NCBI RefSeq assembly: GCF_051955275.1
Contig: NZ_JBQCGW010000301.1
Location: 4,606-68,605 of the forward strand
Length of the DNA: 64,000 nucleotides
Reading direction: 5' to 3'
Source: Pseudobacter sp051955275
GTDB taxonomy: Bacteria; Bacteroidota; Bacteroidia; Chitinophagales; Chitinophagaceae
Position 1 is the first letter of the stretch; each line of letters starts with the position of its first letter. Position numbers and translations under genes: made by a program. Of the stretch, positions 18,071 to 26,770 are shown in pieces. Under the pieces are notes generated by a model. It was given only the letters and a program-made list of their open reading frames with translations. It was not told where the DNA came from and searched no databases.

Positions 18071-18637
18071 TTAACGTTTGATCAGGAAAAATATGAACAG
18101 GTAGATCCAGAGGACATCTACAAAATGCCAGTAGGTGCTGATCACTTCCACCGGTACTGTATTGTAGTTCCTGAATTTGCGGCTGAATGCCTTGAAGAAC
18201 ATGACCAGGAGGGCGATAGCGCCACCCAGCACGTGCACGGCATGCAATCCGAAAATCACATATAAGAACTGTCCGGCCCCCGTGCCTCCGCTGAGGAACA
18301 CACCTGTTTCGGCCAGCTGCTGAAAACCGATCACCTGCATTACGATGAATACGATTCCGAGGATCGCTGTAAGCGTCAGCAGTCTGCGGTACAGGTTCAT
18401 CTTGCGCTCCTTGAATGATTTCAGGGCCAGCTGCATGGTGAAGCTGCTGAGCAGCATTACACCGGTTGAATAATAAAAGATCTGCGGCATTTCCACGGTT
18501 GACCATCCGGGTAAGCTACCCTTCACAATGTATGCACTGGTCAAACCGGCGAACATCATAATGATACTGCCTATAGCAATCCACAAGGTGAACTTGTGGG
18601 GATGTACTTTCTGTCTCTGCGAACTCACCATCTCCAT
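18071..18637 (-). CDS. Second cytochrome c oxidase subunit III-like protein
   Basis: A 188-residue five-helix protein of the heme-copper oxidase subunit III family: LWIAIGSIIMMFAGLTSAYIV, a middle LLTLTAILGIVFIVMQVIGF, then FLYVIFGLHAVHVLGGAIALLVMF and the C-terminal STYWHFVDVLWIYLFIFF. It is shorter than its neighbour and lacks the W-E-WHHL segment, having GFQQLAETGVFLSGG at that place. It lies 12 bp after ctaB and 40 bp before ctaE. It could be a paralogous structural subunit of the same oxidase. Confidence 0.9.
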   Translation of the reverse strand: MEMVSSQRQKVHPHKFTLWIAIGSIIMMFAGLTSAYIVKGSLPGWSTVEMPQIFYYSTGVMLLSSFTMQLALKSFKERKMNLYRRLLTLTAILGIVFIVMQVIGFQQLAETGVFLSGGTGAGQFLYVIFGLHAVHVLGGAIALLVMFFKAFSRKFRNYNTVPVEVISTYWHFVDVLWIYLFIFFLIKR

Positions 18638-18649
18638 TGTCTGTTTTCT

Positions 18650-19546
18650 TTATAGTTTGTCTGCCAGCATAGCCAGGAAAACTATCGGCAGGTAAATATA
18701 GCTGCTGAACATCACTCTTCTCGCTGCTTTAGCTTCCATCTCACGGTACAGCCTGATACTTTGCCACAACATAAAAAGATTGGCAGCGAATATGATCCAA
18801 AGGCTCGCAATGCCGCTGATTCCGGTCAGGTAAGGTAATATGCCGATCGGGATCAGTACCAGTGAGTATACAATGGACTGGATGGCAGAGAACTTACCAG
18901 GGCCTTCGGTGGATGGCAACAGTTTGAATCCGGCAGTACTGTAATCCTTATGCGAAAGCCAGGCGATAGCCCAGAAATGCGGAAACTGCCAGAAGAACTG
19001 TATGGCGAACAATACCCATCCGCCAACCGCCAGGTTATTTGCGCCTGCTGCCCAGCCGATCAGGCAGGGGAGCGCACCAGGCACCGCACCCAGCAAAACA
19101 GCCATAGAGCTGACCTTTTTCAGGGGCGTGTACATGAAGGCATAAATAAACCAGCTTACCAGGGCCACGGCGGCCGACAATACGTTAAAGAGCAAAACCA
19201 GCATTCCCAATCCGATCACCAGCGTGATGATGGCAAAAGCCCATCCTTCGGCAGGTGTCATACGGCCGGAAGCTACCGGTCTGGAGGCCGTACGTTTCAT
19301 CAGGGTATCCGTATCCTTCTCCACTACCTGGTTCACTGCGTTGGCGCTGCCTGTGATCAGCATGCCTGCAATGAACAGTTCAAAAGCGCCAGCCCAATAC
19401 CACTGATAAACAGCCAGTAAATAACTGATCACAGAAGAGAACACTACCATGAAGCTCAGGCTGAACTTGATCAGCGCCATGTAGTCACGCACTTTGCCGC
19501 CGATTGATAAAGAGCTGTGTTGCTTCACGGTGTCCTGCGTCGTCAT
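18650..19546 (-). CDS. ctaB: Protoheme IX farnesyltransferase (heme O synthase)
   Basis: A 298-residue UbiA-family membrane prenyltransferase that attaches farnesyl to heme b to give heme O, the precursor of heme A for the oxidase encoded around it. The first Asp-rich motif is NAVNQVVEKDTDTLMKRTASRP; the second polar loop is AWLSHKDYSTAGFKLLP. Seven to nine helices are visible. It sits between ctaD and the subunit III genes. No heme A synthase (ctaA) gene is present in the window, so that step must be encoded elsewhere. Confidence 0.95.
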   Translation of the reverse strand: MTTQDTVKQHSSLSIGGKVRDYMALIKFSLSFMVVFSSVISYLLAVYQWYWAGAFELFIAGMLITGSANAVNQVVEKDTDTLMKRTASRPVASGRMTPAEGWAFAIITLVIGLGMLVLLFNVLSAAVALVSWFIYAFMYTPLKKVSSMAVLLGAVPGALPCLIGWAAGANNLAVGGWVLFAIQFFWQFPHFWAIAWLSHKDYSTAGFKLLPSTEGPGKFSAIQSIVYSLVLIPIGILPYLTGISGIASLWIIFAANLFMLWQSIRLYREMEAKAARRVMFSSYIYLPIVFLAMLADKL

Positions 19547-19605
19547 CTGTTATGATATTTTACTGATCACCGGATGAGCTGTTTCATCCGGTAATCATTT
19601 GTTGC

Positions 19606-21426
19606 TTAGTGCTTGCTCTCATCCGGGCCGATAGGCTCGGTCTGAGGAATGAAATCTCTTCCATCCTTGCTGTAATCATATGCCCAGCGGTGAACTTCAG
19701 GGATCTCACCAGGCCAGTTACCGTGACCAGGACGGATCGGAGCAGTCCATTCGAGGGTTGTAGCGCCCCATGGGTTCTGAACGGTCACCTTTCTTCCTTT
19801 GAAAATAGAATAGAAGAAGTTGAAGATGAACATCAGCTGTACGGCAAATACAACGATCGCAACAGTAGAGATGAATTTATTCAGGTCTGAGAACTGTTTG
19901 AAAGATTCCCAGATGCTGTAATCGAGGTAACGGCGTGGCATACCTGCAAGACCTTCGTAGTGCATAGGCCAGAAGATCAGGTAAGCGCCGATCAGGGTGA
20001 TCCAGAAGTGGATGTAGGCCATGGTGTTGTTCAGGAAACGGCCATACATTTTCGGGAACCAGTGGTATACACCCGCGAACATTCCGAAGAAGGCAGACAC
20101 ACCCATTACAATGTGGAAGTGCGCGATCACGAAATAAGTATCGTGGAGGTGGATATCCAGGGTAGAGTTACCGAGGAAGATACCGGTCAGACCACCGGAG
20201 ATGAAGAGGCTCACAAAGCCGATGGCAAAGAGCATGGCTGGTGTGAAGCGGATATTCGCTTTCCAGATGGTGGTGAGCCAGTTGAACACTTTGATGGCGG
20301 AAGGAACCGCAATCAGGAGCGTCAGCAGTACGAACACGGAACCGAGGAAAGGATTCAGACCTGTTACGAACATATGGTGCGCCCACACGAGGAAGGCCAG
20401 GATAGTGATGGCGAACATAGAGCCAACCATCGCCATGTAACCGAAGATCGGTTTGCGGGCATTCACAGAGAGCACCTCTGATGCGATACCCATGGCTGGT
20501 AACAGGATGATATATACTTCGGGGTGCCCCAGGAACCAGAACAAGTGCTGGTACAGGATAGCGCTACCACCTTCGTTGGGGAGGGCGCCAACACCCGTGA
20601 TGAAGATATCAGAGAGATAGAAGCTGGTGCCGCCGTGACGGTCGAACAACAGCAGGATGAAACCAGACAGCAGTACGGGGAATGACAGGATACCCAGAAC
20701 GGCTGTGAAGAACAGCGCCCACATGGTGAGTGGCATCTTGGTCATGCTCATACCCTTGGTACGCATGTTCAGTACGGTAGATACGTAGTTCAGACCACCT
20801 AACAGTGATGATACCACGAACATTGCCATGGCCACGATCCACAGGTCCATACCCGTTTTGGAACCTGGAGAAGCGGACCCCAGCGCACTCAATGGCGGAT
20901 AAGCCGTCCAGCCACCGGAGAATGGACCGGTCTGGATGAAGAGTGAGGAGAGCATTACGATGCTGCCACCGAAGAAGAACCAGTAAGAAAGCATGTTCAT
21001 CATCGGGGAAGCCATATCGCGTGCACCGATCTGCAATGGAATGAGGAAGTTGGCGAAGGTTCCGCTCAGGCCACCGGTCAGTACGAAGAACACGAGAACG
21101 GTTCCGTGCATGGTTACCAGTGCGTAATAATTTTCCGGAGAGATCTTTCCACCTTTCGCCCATCTGCCAAGGATATCCTCCAGCCAGGGAAATGACTGAT
21201 CGGGATAACCCAGTTGCAAACGGAACAATACTGACATCAGACCTCCGATTATAGCCCATACCATCCCTGTGATCAGGAATTGTTTAGCGATCATTTTATG
21301 GTCCTGACTGAAAACGTACTTGGTAATGAACGTTTCCTTATGATGATGACCGTGATCATCACCATGATGCACTTCATGAGAATGGGCTACCTCAGAATGG
21401 CCGTGCAGTGCTGCGTCGTTGCTCAT
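19606..21426 (-). CDS. ctaD: Cytochrome c oxidase subunit I
   Basis: A 606-residue catalytic subunit of an A-type heme-copper oxidase. The CuB/active-site helix reads WFLGHPEVYIILLPAMG, with the Glu and the cross-linked His-Tyr pair expected of A1-type enzymes. VWAHHMF supplies the two further CuB histidines, and LHDTYFVIAHFHIVMG gives the heme ligands. A His-rich soluble N-terminus (about 30 residues, HHGDDHGHHHKE) precedes the first helix. It is 39 bp after ctaC. The enzyme reduces oxygen and pumps protons, probably as a supercomplex with the alternative complex III encoded upstream. Confidence 0.97.
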   Translation of the reverse strand: MSNDAALHGHSEVAHSHEVHHGDDHGHHHKETFITKYVFSQDHKMIAKQFLITGMVWAIIGGLMSVLFRLQLGYPDQSFPWLEDILGRWAKGGKISPENYYALVTMHGTVLVFFVLTGGLSGTFANFLIPLQIGARDMASPMMNMLSYWFFFGGSIVMLSSLFIQTGPFSGGWTAYPPLSALGSASPGSKTGMDLWIVAMAMFVVSSLLGGLNYVSTVLNMRTKGMSMTKMPLTMWALFFTAVLGILSFPVLLSGFILLLFDRHGGTSFYLSDIFITGVGALPNEGGSAILYQHLFWFLGHPEVYIILLPAMGIASEVLSVNARKPIFGYMAMVGSMFAITILAFLVWAHHMFVTGLNPFLGSVFVLLTLLIAVPSAIKVFNWLTTIWKANIRFTPAMLFAIGFVSLFISGGLTGIFLGNSTLDIHLHDTYFVIAHFHIVMGVSAFFGMFAGVYHWFPKMYGRFLNNTMAYIHFWITLIGAYLIFWPMHYEGLAGMPRRYLDYSIWESFKQFSDLNKFISTVAIVVFAVQLMFIFNFFYSIFKGRKVTVQNPWGATTLEWTAPIRPGHGNWPGEIPEVHRWAYDYSKDGRDFIPQTEPIGPDESKH

Positions 21427-21465
21427 GATATTCTTTTTAAAATCGGGTATAAACTTTTTAATTCG

Positions 21466-22626
21466 TTACGGTTTCGCTGCTGCAATTACAGGCTTCACTT
21501 CATGGGCAACTGCAGTTGCTTTTGTAGAAGAGTCGGCTGCTGCTGGGACAGGATTCTCGGGAGTAGCAGATTTTTCAGGGAAAGCGAGCGCATAGGCAGC
21601 TTTCTGTTTTGCTCTCCAGAGGATGAACTCATCCTTGGTTACCACTTTGATCAATCCTTTCATGGAGTAGTGACCGTTTCCGCACATCTGGTCGCAGGAG
21701 ATCTCATACTCGAATTTAGGATTGCCGGTGATCTTCCTCATTTCCTCGGTAGTGTACTTTGGAGTGAACCACATGGTTGTGGGTGTTCCAGGCACAGCGT
21801 CCATCTTCAGGCGGAAGTGAGAAAGGCCTACGTCATGCACTACATCACGGGAGTTGATCACCAGTTTCACCGGCTGATCTTTCACCATATAAATAGCTTC
21901 GTTGGTAACGATATCGTCATAGGTAGCAGGATCAGCTTTGATCTCTACAGTACCTGCAGGATTTCCGTTGTGATCTTTTTTGTGGATAGTAGTATCGAGC
22001 CAGTTCAGACCAAGCTGGTTGTTCTTTCCTTCGTCGATCATACGATAGTATTTTTTACCGAAAGTATTGTCTTTACCCGGGTAGCGGTAGATCCATCCGA
22101 ATTGTTTGCCGGTGATCTCAACCACCAGTGAATCCTTGGGGGCATCGCCGGTGATACGGAACCAGTAATACAGACCGAATCCAACCAGGATACAGAGTGT
22201 AATGGCAGGAACTGTTGTCCAGATAAGCTCCAGCTTATTGTTATGCGGATAGAAGAACGCTTCTCTCTTGGAACTGTACTGATATTTGAAGGCGAACCAG
22301 AACAGGAGGATCTGTGTGATGATGAATACGATACCAGTGATAACAATGGTAATGTACAGCATCCTGTCGATGTTCTCTCCGTGATCAGATGCAGAGGGCT
22401 GGGCCATCAGGGTTTTGTCGAACAGGAGGTGATTGCACCACCACACGCCGATAAGCCCCAGTACCAGGAATACCACCATCAGGAATGCATTGACCTTATT
22501 ACTCTGCTCGAAAGCTTTCTTCTCGCCTTTCAGCACAGAAACATACTCGCTGGCCTTGGCAATCTGAAACGTGATCAGGAAGCCGAGAGCAAGGATCGTT
22601 AAAAGAAATATTCCGGTAGTTGTCAT
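21466..22626 (-). CDS. ctaC: Cytochrome c oxidase subunit II
   Basis: A 386-residue CuA subunit. The copper centre is visible as DVGLSHFRLKMDAVPG and YEISCDQMCGNGHYSM, with both Cys, His and Met ligands. Four hydrophobic helices precede the cupredoxin domain (LTILALGFLITFQIA, AFLMVVFLVLGLIGVWW, LYITIVITGIVFIITQILLFWF, VPAITLCILVGFGLYYWF), two more than the usual subunit II. There is no fused cytochrome c domain, so electrons must come from a separate carrier, probably the ActA/ActE hemes. The C-terminus is Ala/Pro/Ser rich. Confidence 0.95.
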   Translation of the reverse strand: MTTTGIFLLTILALGFLITFQIAKASEYVSVLKGEKKAFEQSNKVNAFLMVVFLVLGLIGVWWCNHLLFDKTLMAQPSASDHGENIDRMLYITIVITGIVFIITQILLFWFAFKYQYSSKREAFFYPHNNKLELIWTTVPAITLCILVGFGLYYWFRITGDAPKDSLVVEITGKQFGWIYRYPGKDNTFGKKYYRMIDEGKNNQLGLNWLDTTIHKKDHNGNPAGTVEIKADPATYDDIVTNEAIYMVKDQPVKLVINSRDVVHDVGLSHFRLKMDAVPGTPTTMWFTPKYTTEEMRKITGNPKFEYEISCDQMCGNGHYSMKGLIKVVTKDEFILWRAKQKAAYALAFPEKSATPENPVPAAADSSTKATAVAHEVKPVIAAAKP

Positions 22627-22693
22627 GATCTATCAATAAATTTTATTCGAACAAACAAGTTTTACGTCTTGAGCTTTACACACTGTTTCCAGA

Positions 22694-23923
22694 TCAGGTA
22701 TGGTGTATGATACTTTCTTTGATCAGCGGGTGGTTCTTGCCAACGAGCGGAGCTTTTGTAAGCGCCCTGCCTACAGCGAACATGATCAGACCTACGAAGC
22801 CGGCTGCAACACCGAAGTCGAACAGGTTGAGGGTAACATGCTCTTTCATTACGCTGGCAAATACCATCTGATAGAAATCGAACCAGTGACCAACCAGGAT
22901 CACAATGGCGAGCATGGTGAGCGTGGTGTAGTTTCTCTTGGAACCGCGGCGCATCAGTATCAGGAACGGAGCCAGGAAGTTGATGCAGAAGCTGAACCAG
23001 AAGATGCCGGAATAAGCACCTGTTTCGTGATCGGTTACTATACGTGAACGGAAATAAACTGTTTCTTCAGGGATGTTCGCATACCAGATCAGCATGTACT
23101 GGCTGAACCAGAGGTATGTCCAGAAGATAGAGAATGCGAACATGAACTTTCCAAGGTCATGCAGGTGCTCTTCATTGGTATACTCCAGGTAGTTATTGTT
23201 CTTCAGGAATACAACGAAGAGGGTGATAAGTGCCATACCTGCCACAAATGTGCTGGCGAAAGTGTACCAGCTGTACATGGTAGAGTACCAGTGAGCGTCG
23301 ATGCTCATCAGCCACAGCCATGGAACGGTGCTCATTACAGTCAATGCGAACCAGATAATGAACAATGCAGCCCAAACGGTGTTCTTAAAGATCCACTTGC
23401 GAGCAGTTTCTTTATCAGGCAGTGGATTTTCATCCAGCTTGCGGTTCTCTTTGCGCATCTTGGCGCCGAGCAGGATCCAGCCTACCAGGGTGAGGGCAGT
23501 CCAGATTATGAAAAAATTCTTATTGAGGAATCCTGATTTTCCTTCCAGGATCTTGTCTCCGTGAGGATGCAGCCAGTGGTAGATATGCGGGTCTACCGTC
23601 ACCAGGCAAACGAGGATGATGCCGGTGATGATGGCCATTGGAATAACTGCTACTGAAATGGCTTCAGTAACTCTTCCGAAACTGAGCTGCCAGCCACCCC
23701 ATGCGAGGGTAGTTGCGCAGAGGAAGAACATAGACGCATTTACTACTAATAAAAAGTAGACGCTATTCTGCAGTAATGTGGCCCAAAACCTTTGGGGATG
23801 TTCGCTGTTAGCATACAGGAAGAAACCGATAATAACAGACAGCACACCTATTCCCATCAGGGCTAACGACCATGTTCTGTATCGCTTCGGTATCTCAAAA
23901 AATTCTTTACTAGCCATTGTCAA
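22694..23923 (-). CDS. actF: Alternative complex III subunit ActF
   Basis: A 409-residue integral membrane protein with about ten helices, matching ActF of the quinol:cytochrome c oxidoreductase (alternative complex III). Recognisable segments include YANSEHPQRFWATLLQNSVYFLLVVNASMFF and FSIFWTYLWFSQYMLIWYANIPEET, the latter typical of the ActC/ActF quinone-type folds. ActF is a structural paralogue of the ActC C-terminal half without a quinol site. It lies 31 bp after actE and 67 bp before ctaC, linking complex and oxidase in one transcript. Confidence 0.92.
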   Translation of the reverse strand: MTMASKEFFEIPKRYRTWSLALMGIGVLSVIIGFFLYANSEHPQRFWATLLQNSVYFLLVVNASMFFLCATTLAWGGWQLSFGRVTEAISVAVIPMAIITGIILVCLVTVDPHIYHWLHPHGDKILEGKSGFLNKNFFIIWTALTLVGWILLGAKMRKENRKLDENPLPDKETARKWIFKNTVWAALFIIWFALTVMSTVPWLWLMSIDAHWYSTMYSWYTFASTFVAGMALITLFVVFLKNNNYLEYTNEEHLHDLGKFMFAFSIFWTYLWFSQYMLIWYANIPEETVYFRSRIVTDHETGAYSGIFWFSFCINFLAPFLILMRRGSKRNYTTLTMLAIVILVGHWFDFYQMVFASVMKEHVTLNLFDFGVAAGFVGLIMFAVGRALTKAPLVGKNHPLIKESIIHHT

Positions 23924-23954
23924 CAGTTTATAATTTCAATGTGTCTCTTCTCAG

Positions 23955-24623
23955 TTATTTTTTTGCAGTTGTATCAGCTGCAGGTTTTGCTGCATCAGCA
24001 GCAGGCTTTGTTTCAGCAGCACCGCCATTGGCTTCTGCCTGTTTTGCCTTCACATAGGCAACCACCATCCAGCGCTGTGTGGTGCTCAGTTGTGAAGAGT
24101 AAGGTCCCATCAGGTTCTTACCGTAAGTAACAGAATACATCATCTGACCTGCAGGCATACCAGTGTAAGTGGCGTTGCTGATCAGGTTAGCAGGCGCAGG
24201 GGCGTAAGGGCCATCTGTACCATCGCTTCTTTTGTGAAGCACACCGTTTCCATCCAGACCGGCACCGTGGCAGATGCCACAGTTTACCAGGTAAAGACGC
24301 TCAGCTTCTTTATGCTGATCAGGCGTCATAGCCGTGATAGGGTTAGGTACTGCTTTGGAAGCTTCGTAGTTCACCAGTTCACCCTGTTTGTCTTTGGCAA
24401 TCGGGAAAGGGAACAGTTCGCCTCTTTTGATAGTACCAGGCACAGGTTGTGCATTATATTTAATACCCAGCGCTTTGAAAGTATCAAGCGGAGTATAGGT
24501 TTCAACAGCCACACTATAAGCCATATCCGGCATGTATGCCCTACCCGGCTCCCTGCTTGTTTCCTTACAACTCCAGGCTACAATGGCCAGTACTAAAACA
24601 GCTATGATCGATAATTTTTTCAT
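23955..24623 (-). CDS. actE: Alternative complex III monoheme cytochrome c subunit ActE
   Basis: A 222-residue lipoprotein with lipobox Cys19 (VAWSCKET) and one heme c motif, CGICH (in LVNCGICHGAGLDGNG). A methionine-rich segment (TGMPAGQMMYSVTYG) follows that can supply the axial ligand. It is the mobile electron exit of alternative complex III, delivering to the CuA site of subunit II. The C-terminus is Ala/Lys-rich low complexity. It lies 17 bp after actD. Confidence 0.93.
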   Translation of the reverse strand: MKKLSIIAVLVLAIVAWSCKETSREPGRAYMPDMAYSVAVETYTPLDTFKALGIKYNAQPVPGTIKRGELFPFPIAKDKQGELVNYEASKAVPNPITAMTPDQHKEAERLYLVNCGICHGAGLDGNGVLHKRSDGTDGPYAPAPANLISNATYTGMPAGQMMYSVTYGKNLMGPYSSQLSTTQRWMVVAYVKAKQAEANGGAAETKPAADAAKPAADTTAKK

Positions 24624-24640
24624 CGTGCTTCAATATTCAA

Positions 24641-25228
24641 TTATGCTGAAACGGTTTCGTCCTGATATAACTTTTGCTCTTTGTCGTAACGACCCAGCCA
24701 CCATCCGGTTTCGGCGATCTGCGTATTGATCTCAGTAGCACCGAGGCTGTTCATGAATCCGCTGATCTCAGTCTCATCGGACTTGGGAGTTACTTCAATC
24801 ACCATTACCATTTTATCATCAGTAGCCCTGAGGTGGAAGTGGTGTTTCTTAACAAAGGGAGCCAGCTGGCAGAGATAGCAGAAAGTGAGCACCATGCCCA
24901 CAGCTGCGCACAATACCGTGAACTCGAACATGATCGGCACCCAGGCCGGCAGCGCAAAGTGAGGCTTACCACCGATGTTCAGGGGCCAGTCTTTGGTGAA
25001 GATCCAGGAGATGCAGCTCAATGCGATAGTAGTACCAGTGATGCCATAGATGAAACCGGCAGTGTGAATGCTGGTATCACGCAGGCCCATCGCCTTATCC
25101 AGTCCGTGGATCGGAAGCGGGGTGTACACGTCGTGCAGCTTGTATCCTGTCTTACGCACTTTCTTCACGGCATTGAATACCTGTTCTTCTTCATCAAAGC
25201 AACCGACTACAAATTTTTTAACAGCCAT
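24641..25228 (-). CDS. actD: Alternative complex III subunit ActD (DUF3341)
   Basis: A 195-residue DUF3341 protein. The soluble N-terminus (FVVGCFDEEEQVFNAVKKVRKTGYKLHDVYTPLPIHGLDKAMG) is diagnostic, followed by two membrane helices (AGFIYGITGTTIALSCISWIF, WVPIMFEFTVLCAAVGMVLTFCYL) and a cytoplasmic tail. ActD has no cofactor and stabilises ActC/ActF. It is 27 bp after actC. Confidence 0.93.
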   Translation of the reverse strand: MAVKKFVVGCFDEEEQVFNAVKKVRKTGYKLHDVYTPLPIHGLDKAMGLRDTSIHTAGFIYGITGTTIALSCISWIFTKDWPLNIGGKPHFALPAWVPIMFEFTVLCAAVGMVLTFCYLCQLAPFVKKHHFHLRATDDKMVMVIEVTPKSDETEISGFMNSLGATEINTQIAETGWWLGRYDKEQKLYQDETVSA

Positions 25229-25255
25229 ATAGCGATTTGTATAAGTTTAAATCAA

Positions 25256-26707
25256 TTAGTGATGTGCAGCGTGCACTTCGTGATATAAGTGGTCAGCGCT
25301 CTCGTTTTCCACTTTAACCATGTCTTTCTTATAGCTCTCACCTGATCTCTTCAGGATATGCTTGATCTCAGCCACAGCAATAACCGGGAAGAATTTGCTG
25401 AACAGGAAATAGCAGGTGAAGAACAATCCGAATGTTCCGAGATAGAATCCAACTTCCCAGATAGTGGGGCGGTAGTAAACGGCCCAGCTACTTGGAATAT
25501 AATCCCGGTAGATGGAAGTAACGATGATCACAAAGCGCTCGAACCACATACCGATGTTTACGATCACAGACATGAAGAAGGTAACCACGATATTCCTTCT
25601 GAGTTTGCGGAACCAGAAGATCTGCGGAGACAATACGTTACATCCCATCATCAGCCAGTAGCTCCAGCCGTAAGGGCTGAACAGGTCGAGCCTGTTATTC
25701 ATGAATGCGTAGTTCTCATATGGGTTCTGACCATACCATGCAATGAACAGCTCGGTGAGGTAAGCGATACCTACGATAGAACCGGTCAGTACGATAACCT
25801 TGTTCATTACCTCGATGTGCTCCATGGTGATATAATCTTCGAGAGACAGTACTTTTCTGGTAACCAGCAGCAGGGTTTGTACCATTGCGAATCCGGAGAA
25901 GATCGCACCCGCTACGAAGTAGGGAGGGAAGATGGTAGTGTGCCAGCCGGGAACCACTGAGGTGGCGAAGTCAAAAGATACCACCGTGTGTACTGACAGT
26001 ACCAGTGGTGTACTCAAACCGGCCAGTACCAGAGAGAGGCTCTCATGACGCTGCCAGTGTTTGGTAGAACCGGTCCAGCCAAAGGCCAGCAGACCGTACA
26101 TCAGCTTCCTCCATTTCAGTTTGGCGCGGTCGCGGATGGTAGCGAAGTCAGGGATCAGACCTGAGTACCAGAATAACAGTGATACGGTGAAATAAGTAGA
26201 GATCGCAAATACGTCCCAGAGCAGCGGAGAGTTGAAGTTAACCCACAGCGGTCCGCGTGTGTTGGGGTAAGGCAGTACGAAGAAGGCCATCCATACACGA
26301 CCCATGTGCCAGATCGGGAACTGGCCCGCGCACATTACGGCGAAGATGGTCATGGCTTCCGCAGCGCGGTTCACACCTGTTCTCCATCCCTGACGGAACA
26401 GGAGGAGGATCGCGGAGATCAGCGTACCGGCGTGACCGATACCTACCCACCATACGAAGTTGGTGATATCCCAACCCCATCCGATGGTTTTATGCAGGTT
26501 CCACTGACCCACACCATAAGTTACCTCACGGTAAATGGAATACACACCAAACATCAGCAGTCCCACTGAGATGATGAAACCGATCCACCACAGACGGCTG
26601 GGCGGTGCTTCAATAGGACGCACAATATCTTCCGTAACCTGGTGATAATCCTTAGAACCATCCACCAACGGGGCTCTTACTTGCGATTCGTACTTGAATG
26701 ATGCCAT
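25256..26707 (-). CDS. actC: Alternative complex III quinol-binding subunit ActC (NrfD/PsrC type)
   Basis: A 483-residue membrane protein of the NrfD/PsrC family with about ten helices. It is the subunit where menaquinol is oxidised. Characteristic parts are VGQWNLHKTIGWGWDITNFVWWVGIGHAGTLISAILLLFRQ and WHTTIFPPYFVAGAIFSGFAMV; the His in IGHAGT and acidic residues near it are the quinol-site candidates known from the F. johnsoniae and R. thermophilum complexes. Spacing is 63 bp after actB and 27 bp before actD. Confidence 0.95.
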   Translation of the reverse strand: MASFKYESQVRAPLVDGSKDYHQVTEDIVRPIEAPPSRLWWIGFIISVGLLMFGVYSIYREVTYGVGQWNLHKTIGWGWDITNFVWWVGIGHAGTLISAILLLFRQGWRTGVNRAAEAMTIFAVMCAGQFPIWHMGRVWMAFFVLPYPNTRGPLWVNFNSPLLWDVFAISTYFTVSLLFWYSGLIPDFATIRDRAKLKWRKLMYGLLAFGWTGSTKHWQRHESLSLVLAGLSTPLVLSVHTVVSFDFATSVVPGWHTTIFPPYFVAGAIFSGFAMVQTLLLVTRKVLSLEDYITMEHIEVMNKVIVLTGSIVGIAYLTELFIAWYGQNPYENYAFMNNRLDLFSPYGWSYWLMMGCNVLSPQIFWFRKLRRNIVVTFFMSVIVNIGMWFERFVIIVTSIYRDYIPSSWAVYYRPTIWEVGFYLGTFGLFFTCYFLFSKFFPVIAVAEIKHILKRSGESYKKDMVKVENESADHLYHEVHAAHH

Positions 26708-26770
26708 TTGTTATAAGCTTTAAGCTATTAGCACTTAGCTTGAAAAAAATTAGTTCTTGATCACAAACCC

